NCBI GenBank assembly: GCA_030841085.1
Contig: JAVEDP010000041.1
Location: 186,001-250,000, forward strand
Reading direction: 5' to 3'
Source: Pyrinomonadaceae bacterium
GTDB taxonomy: Bacteria > Acidobacteriota > Blastocatellia > Pyrinomonadales > Pyrinomonadaceae
DNA length: 64,000 bases
How positions within the stretch are numbered: the first letter of the stretch is position 1; each line of letters starts with the position of its first letter. Below are positions 60,974-64,000 of the stretch, piece after piece. A model generated the notes under the pieces. It searched no databases, was not told the origin of the DNA, and worked only from the letters and a program-made list of their open reading frames with translations. The position numbers were made by a program, and so were the translations under genes.

Positions 60974-62635
60974 GGGTTGAGTGGAGTGCTTCGCGGTCAT
61001 TGCCAGGTCGCGCGCGCGTGGCAAAACATCAACCGCGCGTGCGAGTTGCTTATCATCGGTGGCGAGAAACACTCGCTCGGCCATCACGCGGCCATAGGCA
61101 GCCTGCGCCAGATTGAATCGCAACTGCAGTTCAAGGAAGGCGCGATTACGATCCATCAGCGCAACTGAGTTTTTGAAATTCGGATCAGCGGCCACAAAGT
61201 CTCTAAAAGCGCGCACGATTGAATCCGTAACCACAAAGTCGGTGGGCTTAAGTTCGTGTTCAAAGTTAATGGCGCCACGTACGCGATAGGTTGCCGGAGC
61301 CGGAATGCGTCCATTTACCAACTCGCGTGCAAAAGCAAAGATCGGGCCCAACAGCCGCCGTTGCGCGACGGTAACTGTTCTGGGGCCGACTGCTTCATCG
61401 GGAGCAATTCCGCCGCCGCCGTAAACTGGCCGGCCGCTGTCCGTTTTCTTTTCCGGTCCAATAATTTTTGCTGTCGCACTGTCGCTGCGTTTCGAACCGC
61501 CATGAGTGTAGTAGTCATACAAACCGCTGTCGGCGTAGTCGCGCTGAATCAAACGTCCCGACGGCGTGTAGTACTTCGCCGAAGTTAAGGTCAAGCCGGC
61601 ACCGCCATCCAGTGGGATAATGCTTTGCACCAGGCCTTTCCCAAAACTGGTTTCGCCGACTATCAACGCGCGATCGTGATCCTGCATTGCGCCCGCGACA
61701 ATCTCAGAAGCCGACGCCGTAAACTGGTTAATCAAGATGACGAGTGGAACTGAATCCGCCGCATTGTTTCCCGATAGGTAGGTATTGTCGCGCAGTCCGT
61801 TGCGCCCCTTCTGCGTGAGAATCAGTTGGCCGTTAGGCAAAAACACCTCGGCGACGTGAATGGCCTGATCCAGAAAACCGCCGGGATTATTTCTTAAGTC
61901 AAGAACCAGGGAGGTCATGCCGCGCGCATGAAGTTGGTCCAACGCATCCTGAAGTTCCTCAGTTGTCGTATAGTTAAACCCGCGCGTCATATCTATATAG
62001 CCAACCCCGGGCTTAATCATGTAAGCATCCGGAATGGACGGCTGCGGTACTACATCGCGAGTAATGTCGACCGTTTGCAACCGATTGTCAGCCGCGCGTT
62101 CAATCGTGACCTTTACCACTGACCCGCGTGGTCCACGAATCTTGTCGCGAACCTCGAGCGAAGGCTTGCCAGTCATCTTGATGCCGTCAACCGCGACGAT
62201 CCTGTCGCCAAAACGGAGGCCGGCGCGCGCCGCCGGCGAATTTTGAAACGTAGCCGTGACGAAAGTGTCGCCATCATCGCCGAAAAAATAACTCTGGATC
62301 GAGGCGCCAATGCCAAAGTATTCAGAACGCTGATCGGTTTTCAGTTCTTCATACTCGTCGCGGTCGTAGTAGTTCGAATGCGGATCGAGCGAGCGCAGCA
62401 TGCCCAGGATCGACGACTTGTAAGCAGAGTTGTAATCCAGCTTTGAGCCATCCACGTAATTGCGTTCGATAACTCGCAGCGCCTCGGAAAAATCTTTCTC
62501 AACTGCCTGCGTTTCGTCTGTGGCGGCGCGCGCCGGGCGGCGCGAGGGCCGGGGCTTTTGTTGCCCAAAACTAGTGGTGCTCAAGCTGACTGTGACCAGG
62601 ATGGTCATCAGCAGGATTGCGAGTTTCTTGTTCAC
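60971..62635 (-). CDS. ctpA: C-terminal processing peptidase, S41 family (CtpA-like)
   Basis: The 554-residue exported protein has a signal peptide ('LAILLMTILVTVSLSTTSFG'), an N-terminal helical region, a PDZ domain near residues 95-180 ('FGIGASIQSYFFGDDG', 'GLRFGDRIVAVDGIKMTGKP') and the S41 protease with 'LVLDLRNNPGGFLDQAIHVA' near residue 240, the catalytic Ser in 'FTASASEIVAGAMQDHDRAL' near residue 300 and Lys in 'VGETSFGKGLVQS'. A C-terminal extension of about 130 residues follows 'GGGIAPDEAV'. It cleaves exported or membrane proteins near their C-termini. The start is GTG with GAGG upstream. Confidence 0.93.
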   Translation of the reverse strand: MNKKLAILLMTILVTVSLSTTSFGQQKPRPSRRPARAATDETQAVEKDFSEALRVIERNYVDGSKLDYNSAYKSSILGMLRSLDPHSNYYDRDEYEELKTDQRSEYFGIGASIQSYFFGDDGDTFVTATFQNSPAARAGLRFGDRIVAVDGIKMTGKPSLEVRDKIRGPRGSVVKVTIERAADNRLQTVDITRDVVPQPSIPDAYMIKPGVGYIDMTRGFNYTTTEELQDALDQLHARGMTSLVLDLRNNPGGFLDQAIHVAEVFLPNGQLILTQKGRNGLRDNTYLSGNNAADSVPLVILINQFTASASEIVAGAMQDHDRALIVGETSFGKGLVQSIIPLDGGAGLTLTSAKYYTPSGRLIQRDYADSGLYDYYTHGGSKRSDSATAKIIGPEKKTDSGRPVYGGGGIAPDEAVGPRTVTVAQRRLLGPIFAFARELVNGRIPAPATYRVRGAINFEHELKPTDFVVTDSIVRAFRDFVAADPNFKNSVALMDRNRAFLELQLRFNLAQAAYGRVMAERVFLATDDKQLARAVDVLPRARDLAMTAKHSTQP

Positions 62636-62772
62636 TGGTGAAAAACCTCGAGATTGACTGGATTGAAGTGCCGGGACGGCAACGCGTAAAGTCGATCGTT
62701 ATCCACGGCTTGCGTGCGCAAATACTAGCGAATGGTAACCTGCCCGGCAAGCGCCGGTATCAAGATGAACAC

Positions 62773-62950
62773 TTTGGACTGCGGCGGTTTGACGCCGCTT
62801 TGGTTTCCGGCGGCTTGACGCCGCTTTTGATCAAACCCAACGATCTTCATTTCCTGTTACCGAGTCTGCAGCGTAACTTTTAAAGCGGCGTCGAGCCGCC
62901 GCAGTCCAAATTAAAAACAACCAAACCGGCGTCGGGCCGCCGCAGTCCAA
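62773..62950. repeat. family D palindrome, copy 3
   Basis: Two left arms (ACTGCGGCGGTTTGACGCCG and CCGGCGGCTTGACGCCGCTT) and two right arms (AAGCGGCGTCGAGCCGCCGC and CCGGCGTCGGGCCGCCGCAG). It occupies the gap before the promoter at 62986. Confidence 0.9.
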
Positions 62951-62985
62951 ATAAACTACTATCGCTGTTCGTTTTGTCCGCTTGC

Positions 62986-63015
62986 TTGACGGTTGTTTGA
63001 GTGCATCCTTAGAAT
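62986..63015 (+). promoter_or_regulatory. promoter upstream of 63091
   Basis: TTGACG (62986-62991), 18-base spacer, TAGAAT (63010-63015). About 70 bases before the ATG at 63091. Confidence 0.6.
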
Positions 63016-63090
63016 GAACTTAGCCCGAGCGATAAACGTAATATCAAGCGAAGTTTTAATCCCTTGCGGTCGAAGGAGTTTTCTCAGATT

Positions 63091-63537
63091 ATGAGCAATC
63101 CTTATCAAAGCCCCCCTTATCAAAAAGAAGAACAGAAACCGGCGGAGACTGTCGACGACTTAATGTTAAGAGATGACGAAACGGAAAGCGATTCCGAAGA
63201 TAGATCCCGCGCTGCCTCCTCGGTCCGCGATATTGCATCGCGCATTCCGGAATCATTGAGCGCCATCGGGCGTGATATCAGCCGCACCATAGAACGCGCG
63301 ATTTCTGCGAAAGATGATTACGTCGTGGCAGTAAAAATCACTCCCGCCGCGCAGGAAAAGGTCGAGCAACTGGTCCAGGCGGGAATCTTTCGCAACCGTG
63401 CGGAAGCCGCTGGTTTTCTGGTTGAAGAAGGAATCAAAACGCAGTCTGCGCTATTCGAGCGAGTGCAACAGAAACTTGCTGAGATAGAGCGGCTGCGCGC
63501 CGAATTGCGAGGCATGGTTAACGAAAAACCATCCTGA
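63091..63537 (+). CDS. hypothetical protein, 148 aa, ribbon-helix-helix-like C-terminal half
   Basis: The protein begins 'MSNPYQSPPYQKEEQKPAET' with a charged, probably disordered region to about residue 60. The second half is helical: 'DDYVVAVKITPAAQEKVEQL' near residue 78, 'GIFRNRAEAAGFLVEEGIKT' near residue 102 and a coiled-coil-like end 'LFERVQQKLAEIERLRAELR'. The middle has the look of a ribbon-helix-helix or a DUF with 'R.EAA..L' and could bind DNA or a partner; I do not recognise it firmly. I chose ATG at 63091 over 63064. It precedes the M16 peptidase gene by 91 bases. Confidence 0.75.
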   Translation: MSNPYQSPPYQKEEQKPAETVDDLMLRDDETESDSEDRSRAASSVRDIASRIPESLSAIGRDISRTIERAISAKDDYVVAVKITPAAQEKVEQLVQAGIFRNRAEAAGFLVEEGIKTQSALFERVQQKLAEIERLRAELRGMVNEKPS

Positions 63538-63628
63538 GCAAATTAGTCTCCCCACGCCCCACAAAGTACAATGGCTGCTTTCATCAGGGCCGTCGCGCGC
63601 AAACAACACCGGACGAAACGAGATCATA

Positions 63629-64000
63629 GTGGCCGACAGATTCGAGCTTTCACCGACACCGATCAAACAATTCACTCTTCAGAATGGCCTGCGCGTCGTC
63701 TTGTCTCCGGACAGCGCGGTTCCGGTTGTCTCCGTCGCGCTTTATTACGACGTTGGTTCGCGCAACGAGAAGACAGGACGCACGGGCTTTGCGCATCTTT
63801 TCGAGCACATGATGTTTCAGGGCTCGGAAAACGTGCCTAAGGCGGCGCACTTCCAATACATCTTCAACGCCGGCGGCACAATGAACGGCACCACCTCAAC
63901 CGAACGAACAAATTACTTTGAAACACTGCCCGCCAGTCACCTACCGCTGGCATTGTGGCTTGAAAGCGATCGCATGCGTTCGCTCAAGGTGACTCAGGAA
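63629..64000 (+). CDS. M16 family zinc peptidase, N-terminal part (cut by window edge)
   Basis: The frame from the GTG at 63629 gives 124 residues in the window: 'FELSPTPIKQFTLQNGLRVV', 'VPVVSVALYYDVGSRNEKTG', the inverted zinc motif HxxEH in 'GFAHLFEHMMFQGSENVPKA' near residue 52, then 'AGGTMNGTTSTERTNYFETL'. This is the N-terminal active domain of insulinase/processing-peptidase family proteins, which cleave peptides in a closed chamber. There is no signal peptide visible, so it is cytoplasmic or exported by another route if the true start is elsewhere. The C-terminal part is beyond the window. Confidence 0.93.
   Translation, partial: MADRFELSPTPIKQFTLQNGLRVVLSPDSAVPVVSVALYYDVGSRNEKTGRTGFAHLFEHMMFQGSENVPKAAHFQYIFNAGGTMNGTTSTERTNYFETLPASHLPLALWLESDRMRSLKVTQE

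Overview
The window reads as a chromosomal segment of an Acidobacteriota bacterium, most likely class Blastocatellia (Pyrinomonadaceae-like). This is inferred from family content: two VWFA-related 'Acidobacterial' proteins, a carboxypeptidase-regulatory/TonB-dependent receptor, a PEGA-less Ser/Thr kinase with TPR repeats, a cyanobacterial/plant-type GlgC, and very many intergenic palindromic repeats. No plasmid, phage or rRNA genes are seen. Both ends cut a gene (Ku at the left, an M16 peptidase at the right).

Layout. 1-4.8 kb: a dispersed NHEJ/ribonucleotide-repair neighbourhood (Ku, a small Cys-rich protein, RNase HII, stand-alone LigD phosphoesterase and LigD polymerase). 5-11.2 kb (mostly minus strand): GlgC, DeoC, secreted and WD40 proteins, RpiB-like. 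DeoC and RpiB carry N-terminal extensions of the kind that target enzymes to bacterial microcompartments. 11.3-20 kb: a 5'-nucleotidase split over two genes, HPRT, a metallo-beta-lactamase-fold protein, DeoB, a four-helix-bundle gene inside inverted repeats, and a VWA protein. 20-23.3 kb: tRNA-Val and tRNA-Asp, MoeA, MoaC, a membrane HExxH protein. 23.7-30.8 kb: TonB-dependent receptor, BlaR1/BlaI-type pair divergent from a fatty-acid/sterol hydroxylase-SDR operon. 30.9-39.8 kb: UvrA, DUF433/DUF5615 pair, SGNH hydrolase, YqeY, Ser/Thr kinase. 40-53.4 kb (plus strand): rimP-nusA-infB-rbfA-nrnA, cobO, accD, folC, Nudix, CPBP protease, CrtI-like oxidoreductase. 53.4-64 kb: GntR regulator, FecR, VWA, PilT, GAF-SpoIIE phosphatase, XRE/IrrE pair, CtpA, M16 peptidase.

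The strongest unexplained structure is a set of non-coding elements built from 7-bp tandem repeats arranged as two facing (inverted) arrays around a spacer. Six are visible. One (17781-18323) encloses a four-helix-bundle (S23/TIGR02436-type) gene whose stop codon lies inside the repeat; two non-coding relatives (19.65-19.95 kb and 46.99-47.21 kb) share its terminal repeat; one lies in frame inside uvrA. Around these sit at least nine other families of intergenic palindromes (labelled A, C-K here), several abutting stop codons, that look like REP/BIME-type elements.

Functional links: DeoB, DeoC and the RpiB-like protein plus HPRT and 5'-nucleotidase form a nucleoside/pentose-phosphate salvage theme. 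Ku, LigD-Pol, LigD-PE and RNase HII form a break-repair theme in which ribonucleotides are inserted and removed. The 40-47 kb block is the conserved transcription/translation operon with a promoter and attenuator-like hairpin in its leader.
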